Origin: Casimicrobium huifangae
GTDB taxonomy: Bacteria; Pseudomonadota; Gammaproteobacteria; Burkholderiales; Casimicrobiaceae
Length of the DNA: 64,000 bases
Direction: 5' to 3'
Assembly (NCBI RefSeq): GCF_009746125.1
Contig: NZ_CP041352.1
Span: 647,847-711,846 of the forward strand
Shown: positions 27,410 through 39,143 of the stretch, piece after piece
How positions within the stretch are numbered: position 1 is the stretch's first letter
Layout of the letters: every line of letters starts with the position of its first letter
Position numbers and translations under genes: made by a program
Notes under the pieces: model-generated
Seen by the model: the letters and a program-made list of their open reading frames with translations, nothing else
Databases searched by the model: none
Told to the model about the DNA's origin: nothing

Positions 27410-28426
27410 ATGACCCGCCGTCAACGCCTCGCCAACCTGCTCCGCCAACGCATCCTGATTCTGGACGGTGGCATGGGCACAATGGTGCAGCAGTTCAAGC
27501 TCGGCGAAGCGGACTATCGCGGCCACCTGTGCCGCGACCATGCCTGTGACTTGAAGGGCAATAACGACCTGCTGGTGCTGACCAAGCCCGAGGTGATCCG
27601 CGAAATTCACAACGACTACCTCGCAGCGGGCGCCGACATCATCGAGACCAATACCTTCAACGGCACCTCGATCGCGATGGCGGATTACCAGCTTGAGCAC
27701 ATGGTTCGTGTGATGAACCGCGACGCCGCGAAGCTCGCCCGTGAGTGCTGTGCCGAATGGACGAAGAAGACGCCAGACAAGCCACGCTTCGTCGCCGGCG
27801 CGCTCGGCCCGACCAATCGCACGGCAAGCATTTCGCCGGACGTCAACGACGCGTCGAAGCGCAATGTCAGCTTTGATGAATTGGTCGCCGCCTACACCGA
27901 GCAGCTTGAAGGACTGATCGAAGGCGGCATCGATCTGGTGCTGGTGGAAACCATCTTCGACACACTCAACGCCAAAGCCGCGCTGTTCGCCTATCAGACG
28001 GTGTTTGAGAACGACCGTGACCCGCCACCGCTGATGATCTCCGGCACCATTACCGATGCCTCCGGTCGCACGCTGTCGGGGCAAACGGTTGCTGCCTTCT
28101 GGAACAGTGTCCGCCACGCCAAACCGCTGTCAGTGGGCATTAACTGCGCTCTCGGCGCCGTGGCCATGCGGCCGCACATCGAGGAGCTGGCGAAAATTGC
28201 GCCGGAAACCTTCATCAGCGTCTATCCGAACGCCGGGTTGCCCAATCCACTGTCGGAAACCGGCTACGACGAAACGCCTGCGATGACCTCCGGCTTTCTC
28301 AAGGAATTCGCGCAAAGCGGCCTCGTCAACATCGTGGGCGGTTGCTGCGGTACCACCCCGGCGCATATCCGTTCGATTGCCGAGGCGGTGGCAAAGGTGT
28401 CGCCACGGAGTGTGCTGGCCGGCTGA
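27410..28426 (+). CDS. metH: Methionine synthase, homocysteine-binding module only (split MetH), 338 aa
   Basis: This is the first module of cobalamin-dependent methionine synthase: [12 protein letters not shown] at the N-terminus, [25 protein letters not shown], and the zinc Cys pair in [15 protein letters not shown] near the C-terminus, with a further zinc Cys in [10 protein letters not shown]. It binds and activates homocysteine. The folate, cobalamin and reactivation modules are absent; in many betaproteobacteria they are a separate gene, which is not next to this one. The end is natural, with a stop right after the module. Confidence 0.9.
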   Translation: MTRRQRLANLLRQRILILDGGMGTMVQQFKLGEADYRGHLCRDHACDLKGNNDLLVLTKPEVIREIHNDYLAAGADIIETNTFNGTSIAMADYQLEHMVRVMNRDAAKLARECCAEWTKKTPDKPRFVAGALGPTNRTASISPDVNDASKRNVSFDELVAAYTEQLEGLIEGGIDLVLVETIFDTLNAKAALFAYQTVFENDRDPPPLMISGTITDASGRTLSGQTVAAFWNSVRHAKPLSVGINCALGAVAMRPHIEELAKIAPETFISVYPNAGLPNPLSETGYDETPAMTSGFLKEFAQSGLVNIVGGCCGTTPAHIRSIAEAVAKVSPRSVLAG

Positions 28427-28568
28427 TTTGCGCGGACGATACAGGCGCCTGTGTTTTTTCGGCCAGCCTGCAAGTATCGTGGCGTTATCGGCCATGGCGT
28501 GCTACTGTCCAAAAGTTACCCGCTGATGGGCAGCGGGCTTGCTTTTGATTTTCGGTATTGGGGGACAA

Positions 28569-29105
28569 ATGAATCGTTTGCAGAAATCTTTGACGGGTGT
28601 CGCACTGGCTTGCGCCGTTGCAATGGGCGGGGGCGGTGCAACCGCTGCAACCGGCGGGTGGGGCGCTCAGCCCGCAGCGTCGGCCGCCTGCCAGACCCTG
28701 AATGCTTTTCCTCCGTCTACCGGCGCTGCCGGCACGACCAATGGCAATCCGACGCTGGCATTTGTTGCCGGCGATCGGGTCAGCATTTCAGTCACGATGG
28801 GCACGGCGACGTCGTCATCTGTCTCCATCGTTGGCAATTCGACGGGTACGCCGGTTTTGGCCGGGCCGTTGACAGGCCCGGGCACCCTCAGCTACACGGT
28901 GAACGGCCCGCTCCCGGCTGGCTCAATCGGCATTGGCTTTTATGTCAATTCGACAACGCCGCAGGGCGGAACGGTCACGGTCGCCATTTCTTGCGCCGAC
29001 GCGCCGTCGATAGTGCCGGCGTGGGGACCGCTTGGCGCCGGGTTGGTGACTTTCGCTGCCGCGATGGTTGGCGCGCTGACCCTGCGTCGCCGCCGTCGCG
29101 CCTGA
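28569..29105 (+). CDS. Exported protein with IPTL-CTERM-like sorting tail, 178 aa
   Basis: A signal peptide (about 1-27, MNRLQKSLTGVALACAVAMGGGGATAA) precedes a Ser/Thr/Gly-rich beta domain. The C-terminus reads IVPAWGPLGAGLVTFAAAMVGALTL then five Arg, i.e. a short Pro-Trp motif, one membrane helix and a basic end, the layout of IPTL/PEP-CTERM sorting signals. ATG 28569 is preferred; GGGGG lies 5 nt upstream. Likely held in the membrane and then processed and released to the envelope. The matching sortase is not in the window. Confidence 0.75.
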   Translation: MNRLQKSLTGVALACAVAMGGGGATAATGGWGAQPAASAACQTLNAFPPSTGAAGTTNGNPTLAFVAGDRVSISVTMGTATSSSVSIVGNSTGTPVLAGPLTGPGTLSYTVNGPLPAGSIGIGFYVNSTTPQGGTVTVAISCADAPSIVPAWGPLGAGLVTFAAAMVGALTLRRRRRA

Positions 29106-29141
29106 TCTCCTGAGGATAACGGCCGGTTTGCACGGCCCGCT

Positions 29142-29172
29142 GCGGCGCACCCAGGTGCGCCGCGCTTTTTTT
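29142..29172 (+). terminator. Rho-independent terminator after the IPTL-like gene
   Basis: GCGGCGCACC and GGTGCGCCGC pair as a 10-bp stem around a CA loop, followed by GC and seven T residues. It lies 37 bp after the stop codon. Confidence 0.9.
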
Positions 29173-29213
29173 GGGCTCCGTTTTGCAATGGCGGGCGTTG
29201 CTTTGCCGTCAGG

Positions 29214-29939
29214 TCACGCCCCTTCAATGCCGCGCGGCTGGTCGGCAGTGGTAGTAGACGCCTCCCACTTTTGCCGATAGCGGGCGCAAGCCTCGCGCCA
29301 CGCGTCGCTGCGGAAATTGCCCGGACTCTGGTGGGTGATGCTGATTGGCCAGGTGCCAATGCGAAGCCCACGTGCATGGGCTTCGCGGCAGAAGTCCATG
29401 TCGTAAAAGTGGAAGCTGAACTGCTCGTTAAAACGGGCGCCACGGCTCATAGCCGCATCCCTGTTCACCGCAATGAATACGCCATCGACGAGCCGACATG
29501 GTGTCGTGCTTGATCCGAAGCGGGACACGCGACCAAACGGCTCGGCGCCGTTGGCGATAGCACCACTGAGGCAATCCTCGGCATCCCAGTTCAGCTGCTC
29601 ATCGGTAAACGCCCACGACACCTGCCCCTCGCTACAACGGGTATTTCCGACGACGCCTACGACATCAAACGCCGTGACCGCCTGCAGCAGGCGATCCGCC
29701 AGAAAAATGTCATCAATCCAGACGTCATCGTGGATGAACAGCAATACGTCTGACTGACTTTGCGCCAGGCGATGGTTGTAAACGGCCGGTAGTCCGACTC
29801 GGTTCTGGAAGGCGATGCTCGCGGTGATGCGGGGGTCAGCGAGTCGCTGCAGCGACAGGCCGAGCGCGGATCGTTCCATGAAATCGTGACGCGACAGGCG
29901 TGTCGCGCTGACGACCTCGATAGGCCGGACCTGGGTCAA
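29214..29939 (-). CDS. GT2-like glycosyltransferase, 241 aa
   Basis: It has the GT-A layout of the enzyme at 6210 without the helical N-terminus: SDVLLFIHDDVWIDDIFLADRLLQA (HDDV as the metal site), VDGVFIAVNRDAA, and FSFHFYDMDFCREAHARGLRIG, then THQSPGNF. The acceptor is unknown. It stands alone between a terminator and the TctC gene, about 15 kb from the main glycosyltransferase cluster. Confidence 0.8.
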   Translation of the reverse strand: MTQVRPIEVVSATRLSRHDFMERSALGLSLQRLADPRITASIAFQNRVGLPAVYNHRLAQSQSDVLLFIHDDVWIDDIFLADRLLQAVTAFDVVGVVGNTRCSEGQVSWAFTDEQLNWDAEDCLSGAIANGAEPFGRVSRFGSSTTPCRLVDGVFIAVNRDAAMSRGARFNEQFSFHFYDMDFCREAHARGLRIGTWPISITHQSPGNFRSDAWREACARYRQKWEASTTTADQPRGIEGA

Positions 29940-29975
29940 CGTATCAGCCCGCTTGCTGCAAACGTGATATCAGCC

Positions 29976-30941
29976 TCATTCCGCCTCGATCTTCGCCGCT
30001 TTGGTGAGCTGGCCCCAGCGCTTGACTTCGCTGTCGATCAGGCGGGCGAGGGCGGCGGCGTCGGTGGAGTCGATGTCGAAACCGCCCGCGTGCAGCTTGG
30101 CCTTGACGTCGGTGCTGGCGAGCACCTTCTGCAATGTGGTGGTGAGCTTGGCAGCGATGTCTTTCGGCAGGTTGGCCGGCGCCATCAGCGCGAACCATGG
30201 CACCAGCTCGTAGCCCGGTACCTGTTCCGCGATCGCTGGCAGATCCGGCAACGCGCCGGAGCGTTTGGTGCTGGTGACGCCAAACGCCTTCACCTTGCCG
30301 CCCTTGATCTGTGCCTGGGCATTGCCGAGATCGGCGAACACCACTTCAATGTTGCCGCCCAGCATGTCGGTGATTGCCGGCGGAATGCCCTTGTACGGAA
30401 TCATCTGCATGTCGCCCTGGATCATCGAAGCGAACAGCGAGCCGGACACCCACGAGCCCGACGATCCCTGGCCAAAGCGCACCTTGCCCGGATTGGCCTT
30501 GACGTAGGCGATGAAGCTCTTGAGGTCGGTCGCGGGCACTTTGTCGTTGACGATCAGCACGAACGGCGTCGTCGCAATCTTGCCAATCGGCGTGAAGTCC
30601 TTCACCGGGTCGTACGGGACTTTCTTGAGCAGGCTGGTCACTGCCGCCTGGGTGGTGCTGGTGGTGACCAGCAGCGTGTAGCCGTCGGCCGCAGCGCCCT
30701 TCACCTCGTTGGCGCCGATGGTGCCCTGGGCACCGGACTTGTTGTCGACCACGATCGGCTGGCCGAGCTCCTTGCCCATCGCTTCGGCGAGCACGCGGCC
30801 AACGACGTCGGTGGCGCTGCCTGCGGGGAACGGCACGACGAACTTGATCGCCTTGGCCGGATAGGACTGCGCGAAAGTCGGTGCAACCAGCGGTGCCAGT
30901 GCCAGCGCGATGCTCACGGCGATGAGATGACGGATCTGCAT
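29976..30941 (-). CDS. TctC/Bug-family substrate-binding protein, 321 aa
   Basis: A signal peptide (MQIRHLIAVSIALALAPLVAPTFAQ) and the Bug-family blocks YPAKAIKFVVPFPAGSATDVVGRVLAEAM, IVVDNKSGAQGTIGANEVKGAAADGYTLL and GIPPAITDMLGGNIEVVFADL. Such periplasmic proteins bind carboxylates for tripartite tricarboxylate transporters. No TctA/B genes are adjacent, so it is one of the orphan binding proteins typical of betaproteobacteria. ATG 30941 is preferred over 31013 because the signal peptide begins there. Confidence 0.92.
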   Translation of the reverse strand: MQIRHLIAVSIALALAPLVAPTFAQSYPAKAIKFVVPFPAGSATDVVGRVLAEAMGKELGQPIVVDNKSGAQGTIGANEVKGAAADGYTLLVTTSTTQAAVTSLLKKVPYDPVKDFTPIGKIATTPFVLIVNDKVPATDLKSFIAYVKANPGKVRFGQGSSGSWVSGSLFASMIQGDMQMIPYKGIPPAITDMLGGNIEVVFADLGNAQAQIKGGKVKAFGVTSTKRSGALPDLPAIAEQVPGYELVPWFALMAPANLPKDIAAKLTTTLQKVLASTDVKAKLHAGGFDIDSTDAAALARLIDSEVKRWGQLTKAAKIEAE

Positions 30942-31361
30942 AAAAAAGCCTTGTGTCGTCAGAGGGGCTTCTGGCCGATCGGTCAGAAGTGGTGCTGCGA
31001 TTTTAGGAAGCAACGGCCGGCGCGACTGAAAATCGCCGCATTTGGCGAAGCATCTTTTTTTCTGAAGCCCCGTCCCGATTGGGCTAATGGCTTATTTCAA
31101 TGAAAAGTCGACTTGTTGGCAATTGGCCCGATAAGCCCGGTTTGAATGGGGATCAAGCAACTAAGCCATAACGGAGAAAATAATTATGGAATCGCTTTCC
31201 ACAATGCGAAATCTCTTCTAGAATTTCCGCATTCGCCGTTGCGACAGTGTGCGATTAGCGAACCTGTCACCACGGCAACATTTTGTGCATTGCACACACG
31301 CGACAATGTGCGTAAAGGCCGCGTGAGCGGGCGATGCAGGGCAGACAACGCAAGGAGGAAC
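30942..31361. other. Divergent intergenic region upstream of aceE
   Basis: About 420 bp without a gene between the TctC-type gene and aceE. It contains repeat copy D (31063-31150) and an AT-richer stretch at 31160-31310 where the aceE promoter most likely lies. I could not fix a -35/-10 pair. An open frame from 31146 joined to aceE is not needed, since a strong ribosome site marks the aceE start. Confidence 0.6.
31063..31150. repeat. Dispersed intergenic repeat, copy D (most diverged)
   Basis: It reads GAAGCCCCGTCCCGATTGGG, GGCTTATTTCAATG, the core AAAAGTCGACTTG, then GGCCCGATAAGCCCGG. Block order and core agree with copies A-C, but the AAAAAGCTG end is missing. Confidence 0.5.
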
Positions 31362-34043
<2,682 letters not shown>

Positions 34044-34058
34044 GGAGCGGGACAAATC

Positions 34059-35702
34059 ATGGCAAAGCAGGAACTGAAAGTCCCGGACATCGGCGACTAC
34101 AAGGACATCCCGGTCATCGAAGTGCTGGTCAAGGTCGGCGACGTGGTGGCGAAGGAGCAATCGCTCGTCACGCTCGAATCCGACAAGGCCACGATGGAAG
34201 TGCCGGCCGAAGCGGCAGGCACCGTCGTGGAACTGCGCGTGAAGCTTGGCGACAAGGTGAGCGAAGGTTCGGTCGTGGCGGTGATTGAGGCAGGCGCAGC
34301 CGCGCCAGCCCCGGCGCCGGCGAAAGCGGCTGCGGCCCCCGCATCCGCCCCTGTTGCGGCTGCACAAGCTGCGCCCGCCGCACCCGCATCAGGCGGCGGC
34401 GCAGTCGAAGTCAAAGTCCCCGACATCGGCGATTTCAAGGACATCCCTGTCATCGAAATCCTGGTCAAGGTGGGCGACACGGTCAAACTTGAGCAGTCGC
34501 TGGTGACGCTTGAGTCCGACAAGGCGACAATGGAAGTGCCGTCCACGGCGGCCGGTGTTGTCAAGGAGATCAAGGTCAATCTTGGCGACAAGGTTTCCGA
34601 AGGTGCGATTGTTGTGATCGTTGAGGCCGCTGGTGCCGCCGGTGCCACCAGTGCGCCGGTCGCGGCGGCGCCTGCCGTGGCAGCAGCGCCTGCGCCCGCG
34701 CCGGTGCCTGCAGCCGCTCCAGTCGTGGCGTCACCCGCTCCAGCAGCAGCCGCAAGCGCCATCAACGAAGCGAGCTTCAGCAAGGCGCACGCCTCGCCGT
34801 CGGTGCGCAAGTTCGCTCGCGAGCTCGGCGTGGATCTCGGTCGCGTCAAGGGCAGTGGCCCGAAGAGCCGCATCCTGATCGAAGACGTGCAGGGCTTCGT
34901 CAAGGGCGTGATGAGCGGTGCCGCTGCAGCACCAGCAGCCTCTACGACGGGCGGCGATGGCGGTGCAGCGCTTGGCCTGTTGCCGTGGCCAAAGGTGGAT
35001 TTCTCGAAGTTCGGCACCGTGGAAGCGAAACCGCTGTCGCGCATCAAGAAAATCTCCGGTGCCAACCTGCACCGCAACTGGGTGATGATCCCGCACGTCA
35101 CCAATCACGACGATTGCGATATCACCGATCTCGAGGCTTTCCGCGTTCAATTGAACAAGGAGATCGAGAAGAGCGGCGTCAAGGTCAGCATGCTCGCGTT
35201 CATGATCAAGGCAACCGTCGTGGCATTGAAGAAGTTCCCGAACTTCAATTCGAGTCTCGACGGTGACAACCTGATCCTCAAGAGCTACTACAACATCGGC
35301 TTTGCGGCCGACACGCCAAATGGCCTCGTGGTGCCCGTCATCAAGAACGCCGACCAGAAGGGCATCGTGCAGATCGCCAAGGAGATGAGCGAACTCGCAG
35401 GCCTCGCACGCGAAGGCAAGTTGAAGCCCGACCAGATGCAGGGCGGCTGCTTCTCGATCAGCTCGCTGGGCGGCATCGGTGGTCGCTATTTCACACCAAT
35501 CATCAACGCCCCTGAAGTGGCGATCATGGGCGTGTGCAAAAGCGAGATTGCGCCGAAGTGGAACGGCAAGGAGTTCGAGCCGCGCCTGATGCTGCCGCTG
35601 TCGCTGTCATGGGATCACCGCGTCATCGACGGTGCCGAGGCCGCACGCTTCAACGTGTACTTCGGGCAGTTGATGAGTGACTTCCGCAGGATTGCTTTGT
35701 AG
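34059..35702 (+). CDS. aceF: Dihydrolipoamide acetyltransferase (PDH E2), two lipoyl domains, 547 aa
   Basis: Two lipoyl domains (about 3-77 and 113-187), each with the lysine loop ESDKATMEVP, are joined by Ala/Pro-rich linkers. A peripheral-subunit-binding domain follows (ASPSVRKFARELGVDLGRVKGSGPKSRILIEDV, about 245-285) and then the acetyltransferase core with the catalytic SLSWDHRVIDGAEAARF near the end. It transfers acetyl to CoA and forms the core of the complex. AAGGAG lies 14 nt before the ATG. Confidence 0.97.
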   Translation: MAKQELKVPDIGDYKDIPVIEVLVKVGDVVAKEQSLVTLESDKATMEVPAEAAGTVVELRVKLGDKVSEGSVVAVIEAGAAAPAPAPAKAAAAPASAPVAAAQAAPAAPASGGGAVEVKVPDIGDFKDIPVIEILVKVGDTVKLEQSLVTLESDKATMEVPSTAAGVVKEIKVNLGDKVSEGAIVVIVEAAGAAGATSAPVAAAPAVAAAPAPAPVPAAAPVVASPAPAAAASAINEASFSKAHASPSVRKFARELGVDLGRVKGSGPKSRILIEDVQGFVKGVMSGAAAAPAASTTGGDGGAALGLLPWPKVDFSKFGTVEAKPLSRIKKISGANLHRNWVMIPHVTNHDDCDITDLEAFRVQLNKEIEKSGVKVSMLAFMIKATVVALKKFPNFNSSLDGDNLILKSYYNIGFAADTPNGLVVPVIKNADQKGIVQIAKEMSELAGLAREGKLKPDQMQGGCFSISSLGGIGGRYFTPIINAPEVAIMGVCKSEIAPKWNGKEFEPRLMLPLSLSWDHRVIDGAEAARFNVYFGQLMSDFRRIAL

Positions 35703-35863
35703 CGCTGCGCGCTACAGGACGAAAGGACGAGAGGACGAATGACGCAAAGGTCTGCCGTTGCTTGTCTCCCAATATGTTGAACACAACGCCGACGGCTGAT
35801 GAATCGAGTGGCCCCTTCGTCATTCGTCCTTTGTCATTCGTCCTTCATTAGAGCGAAGCGAAA
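35703..35863. repeat. aceF-lpdA spacer with GGACGA arrays in inverted arrangement
   Basis: The left half carries GGACGAAA, GGACGAGA and GGACGAATGACG in a row (35716-35743). The right half carries the reverse complement, CGTCATTCGTCC and GTCATTCGTCC (35818-35848). The arms could pair over a loop of about 80 nt. Such GGACGAATGAC arrays recur between genes in betaproteobacteria. No gene is present. Confidence 0.6.
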
Positions 35864-37681
35864 ATGAACATAGAACTCAAAGTCCCCGACATCGGCGACT
35901 TCAAGGACATCCCGGTCATTGAGGTGCTGGTGAAAGTCGGCGACACCGTCGCCAAGGAGCAATCGCTCGTCACGCTCGAATCCGACAAGGCGACGATGGA
36001 AGTGCCGGCCGAAGCGGCGGGCGTGATCAAGGAGCTGCGCGTGAAGCTCGGCGACAAGGTGTCGCAGGGCACTGTGGTGGCTGTGATTGAAGCTGCTTCT
36101 ACCGTTCGCGCTGAGCCCGTCGAAGCGCCGACTGCAAAGAGCGCTGCTTCATCAAGCGCGACAACGTCCGTCACAAACACTTCGCCGAGCCCAGTGCGAA
36201 CGGAAAGTGCCGCGCCAGTTGCTGCAGGAGCCTACGCCGGCAAGGCTGACATCGAGTGCGAAATGCTGGTGCTGGGCGCTGGTCCCGGCGGCTACAGCGC
36301 GGCATTCCGGGCGGCCGACCTCGGCATGAAGACGGTGATCATCGAACGTTACGCGACGCTCGGCGGCGTCTGCCTCAACGTCGGTTGCATTCCTTCGAAG
36401 GCGCTGCTGCACACCGCAGCCGTGATGGACGAGGTCAAGGCGCTCGCCAAACACGGCATCAGCTACGGCGAACCAACCGTCGAGATCGGTAAGCTGCGCG
36501 AATTCAAGGACGGCGTGATCAAGAAGCTCACCGGCGGCCTCGCCGGCATGGCCAAGGCGCGCAAGGTCGACATCGTGCGTGGCATCGGCAAGTTCCTCGA
36601 CGCCAACCACGTCGAAGTCGCGCTGACCACAGGCACTGGTCAGGAAACGACAGGTGAAACCAAGGTCGTCAAGTTCCAGAAGTGCATCATCGCCGCAGGC
36701 TCGCAGGCGGTGAAGCTTCCCTTCATGCCCGATGATCCGCGCGTGGTTGATTCGACCGGCGCGTTGCTGCTCGACGTCAAACCCGAGCGCATGCTGGTGA
36801 TCGGCGGCGGCATCATCGGCCTTGAAATGGCGACGGTGTACTCGACACTCGGCGCGCGCATCGACGTCGTCGAAATGCTCGACGGGGTGATGGCCGGTGC
36901 CGACAAGGACCTGGTCAAGGTGTGGGAGAAGGTCAACGCGCCGCGCTTCGACAACATGATGTTGAAGACCAAGACCGTCGGCGCCGAAGCAAAGAAGGAT
37001 GGCATCTACGTCAAGTTCGAAGGCGAGAAAGCACCTGCGGAAGCGCAGCGCTACGACCTGGTGCTGGTCGCCGTCGGCCGCTCGCCGAACGGCAAGAAGA
37101 TCGCCGCCGACAATGCGGGCGTCGCGGTGACCGAACGCGGCTTCATCAATGTCGACAAGCAGATGCGCACCAACGTGCCGCACATCTTCGCGATTGGCGA
37201 CATCGTCGGCAACCCGATGCTCGCGCACAAAGCCGTGCACGAGGGCCACGTGGCGGCGGAGGCGGCGCATGGCGAAAAGGCCTACTTCGACGCGCGCCAG
37301 ATCCCGAGCGTCGCCTACACCGACCCCGAGGTCGCATGGGCGGGCATCACCGAGGACGAGGCGAAAAAGCAGGGCCTCAAGTACACGGTCGGCAAGTTCC
37401 CGTGGGCCGCCAGCGGCCGCGCCATCGCCAATGGCCGCGACGAGGGCTTCACCAAGCTGATCTTCGACGAGGAGACGCACCGCATCCTGGGCGGCGGCAT
37501 CGTGGGCACCCACGCCGGCGACCTGATCGGCGAGGTCTGCCTGGCCGTCGAAATGGGCGCGGACATGATCGACATCGGCAAGACCATCCACCCGCATCCG
37601 ACACTGGGCGAGAGTGTGGGCATGGCCGCCGAGATTGCGCATGGCACGTGCACGGATGTGCCGCCGGTTCGCAAGAAGTGA
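35864..37681 (+). CDS. lpdA: Dihydrolipoyl dehydrogenase (PDH E3) with N-terminal lipoyl domain, 605 aa
   Basis: Residues 1-76 are a lipoyl domain nearly identical to that of aceF (ESDKATMEVP), then a Ser/Thr/Ala linker, then the FAD enzyme from about 125: MLVLGAGPGGYSAAFRAADLG, the redox pair GGVCLNVGCIPSKALL, the NAD site MLVIGGGIIGLEMATVYSTLG, and the C-terminal HPHPTLGES with the catalytic His. It reoxidises the lipoyl arm with NAD+. The lipoyl-E3 fusion is usual in betaproteobacteria such as Neisseria and Burkholderia relatives. Confidence 0.97.
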   Translation: MNIELKVPDIGDFKDIPVIEVLVKVGDTVAKEQSLVTLESDKATMEVPAEAAGVIKELRVKLGDKVSQGTVVAVIEAASTVRAEPVEAPTAKSAASSSATTSVTNTSPSPVRTESAAPVAAGAYAGKADIECEMLVLGAGPGGYSAAFRAADLGMKTVIIERYATLGGVCLNVGCIPSKALLHTAAVMDEVKALAKHGISYGEPTVEIGKLREFKDGVIKKLTGGLAGMAKARKVDIVRGIGKFLDANHVEVALTTGTGQETTGETKVVKFQKCIIAAGSQAVKLPFMPDDPRVVDSTGALLLDVKPERMLVIGGGIIGLEMATVYSTLGARIDVVEMLDGVMAGADKDLVKVWEKVNAPRFDNMMLKTKTVGAEAKKDGIYVKFEGEKAPAEAQRYDLVLVAVGRSPNGKKIAADNAGVAVTERGFINVDKQMRTNVPHIFAIGDIVGNPMLAHKAVHEGHVAAEAAHGEKAYFDARQIPSVAYTDPEVAWAGITEDEAKKQGLKYTVGKFPWAASGRAIANGRDEGFTKLIFDEETHRILGGGIVGTHAGDLIGEVCLAVEMGADMIDIGKTIHPHPTLGESVGMAAEIAHGTCTDVPPVRKK

Positions 37682-38035
37682 CCTCTGTCCCTCTCCCCCT
37701 GCGGGAGAGGGTTAGGGTGAGGGTTTGGTGGAATGAGCGGATTCGTTCGCCACCAGCGCGCTCTATGGCCGCGCGGCGCCAGTTACTTTTGCCAATCGCG
37801 GCAAAAGTAACCAAAAGCGCTTGCCCCTACTGCCCGCCTTTTCCTGCGATGCTCGCGTTCTGCGGGACGCGTCAACGGCACACGAATGCTTCGCTGACGC
37901 TTCGCAGAGTGCGTGCCGACGACGCGTCTACGACCGCACAACGCTGCGCTTCTCGGGGCGGGCAAAAGGGGCTCCAGCGTACGCACTTGACCGCATATGT
38001 TGCACAATTGCGTTTCAGATCATTGGGGGCGAGCG
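37682..38035. repeat. Structured intergenic repeats downstream of lpdA
   Basis: About 350 bp without a convincing gene. 37688-37723 is the common CCCTCTCC / GGAGAGGG / TTAGGGTGAGGG element. 37782-37811 is a perfect 12-bp inverted repeat (GTTACTTTTGCC, 6-nt loop, GGCAAAAGTAAC) followed by CAAAAGCGC. This is the opening of a class of long dispersed elements seen in many proteobacteria, whose body probably runs to about 37985 (GGGGCGGGCAAAAGGGG-like end). Confidence 0.6.
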
Positions 38036-38671
38036 GTGGCCTATCTTCTGACGACTGGAGTTGTTGCGTTTCAGCTTGCCATCCTGGTTACGATCGTCGC
38101 CGCAGCGCGGGCCGGGCGGGTCGCCTTTCTCCTCGCTACGTTCGGTTGGATCGCATTTACCTTACTTGGCAGCATTTTCACTGCTGGGTTGTTACTTTTG
38201 CAGCTATTCACAATTGGCCTTGCTTTCGCGATTGGGCGCTCGATGGTTACTAAAGCGCAAGCAATACAGCCAAATCTTGGTTCACCACAGTCGTCCGACG
38301 CGCCTAAGCGTGCCAGCAACGGGCTCAATTCACTAGGCGGTTTTGCCTTGCTCGTCGTCGCTGGTCTAGTAACTGGAAAGATGTTCGGCCGTGCGTCTGT
38401 TGAAAGCGATGTACAGAGTATTCGCGCGCGCGCCGCGCAGGATTCCGCTGCTCTTCCAGGCAAAGTCTCAACGGAAACGGTGACGACGCCCGCACAAACA
38501 CGCCCCCAAGGCGTTGCCACAACGAAGGCCAGCAATCAACCTAAATCGGAAAATTGTTGGAACGAGTACCTGCATTTCTTAAACACCACGAGCGATCAAA
38601 TCTCACTCGTTGACTATGCAGCACTTAATGTCAAAGCAAAAGAGCGGTTAGCACGGTGCGAGGGAAATTAG
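38036..38671 (+). CDS. Membrane protein of unknown function, 211 aa
   Basis: Two or three hydrophobic segments in the first 70 residues and another near 100-115 (FALLVVAGLVTGKMFG) are followed by a soluble tail with Gln/Thr/Ala linkers and the end NCWNEYLHFLNTTSDQ. GTG 38036 is chosen because GGGGGCGAG lies just upstream; an ATG at 37997 sits in repeat DNA. GC content is lower than its neighbours and no family is recognised, so it may have come by transfer. Confidence 0.5.
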   Translation: MAYLLTTGVVAFQLAILVTIVAAARAGRVAFLLATFGWIAFTLLGSIFTAGLLLLQLFTIGLAFAIGRSMVTKAQAIQPNLGSPQSSDAPKRASNGLNSLGGFALLVVAGLVTGKMFGRASVESDVQSIRARAAQDSAALPGKVSTETVTTPAQTRPQGVATTKASNQPKSENCWNEYLHFLNTTSDQISLVDYAALNVKAKERLARCEGN

Positions 38672-38699
38672 CGCAAGGGGCTTGGGTCATGAGCTAAGA

Positions 38700-39143
38700 C
38701 TAAGAGCCACCGCTCCCCGCCAAGTCCTCCAGAATCGGGCAATCCGGCCGCTGATCTCCGTGGCAACAGTGGATAAGGGTTGCGAGTGCCTTTTGCATCG
38801 CCTGCATGGCTTCGATGCGTCGACGCAAATCTTCGGCATGCGCCTGCGCAATGCGCTTGACGCTGGCGCTCGTGCGGCGGCGGTTTTGCCACAGGCTCAC
38901 CAGCTCGGCAATCTCTGCCATCGAGAAGCCGAGATCCCGCGCGCGCTTGATGAATTGCAGTGTGTGGATGTCGCGCTCGCTGTATTGCCGATATCCGTTA
39001 TTGCGGCGGGCGACGCCGGCGATTAGCCCCAGCGCCTCGTAGTGACGAACCATCTTGGCGCTGACGCCGGATCGCGCAGCGGCCTCGCCAATGTTGACTG
39101 CGGCAGCCGCTGTGACGTCCGCCACTTTCAGTTGCAGGAGCAA
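38700..39143 (-). CDS. cueR: CueR-type MerR-family copper-responsive activator, 147 aa
   Basis: The MerR helix-turn-helix VNIGEAAARSGVSAKMVRHYEALGLI is followed by the dimerisation helix and the metal loop HCCHGDQRPDCPILEDL, with the two Cys spaced as in CueR/HMRTR Cu(I)/Ag(I) sensors. TTG 39143 would overlap the copZ stop region; a GTG at 39125 (141 aa), 2 bp after the copZ stop, is equally possible. It should bind the two dyads in the copZ-copA intergenic region. It is transcribed after copZ, so it is likely autoregulated. Confidence 0.9.
   Translation of the reverse strand: MLLQLKVADVTAAAAVNIGEAAARSGVSAKMVRHYEALGLIAGVARRNNGYRQYSERDIHTLQFIKRARDLGFSMAEIAELVSLWQNRRRTSASVKRIAQAHAEDLRRRIEAMQAMQKALATLIHCCHGDQRPDCPILEDLAGSGGS

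Noticed and set aside
31146-31361. Longer start of aceE at 31146
   Set aside because: AAGGAGG lies directly before ATG 31362 and the upstream residues do not resemble AceE.
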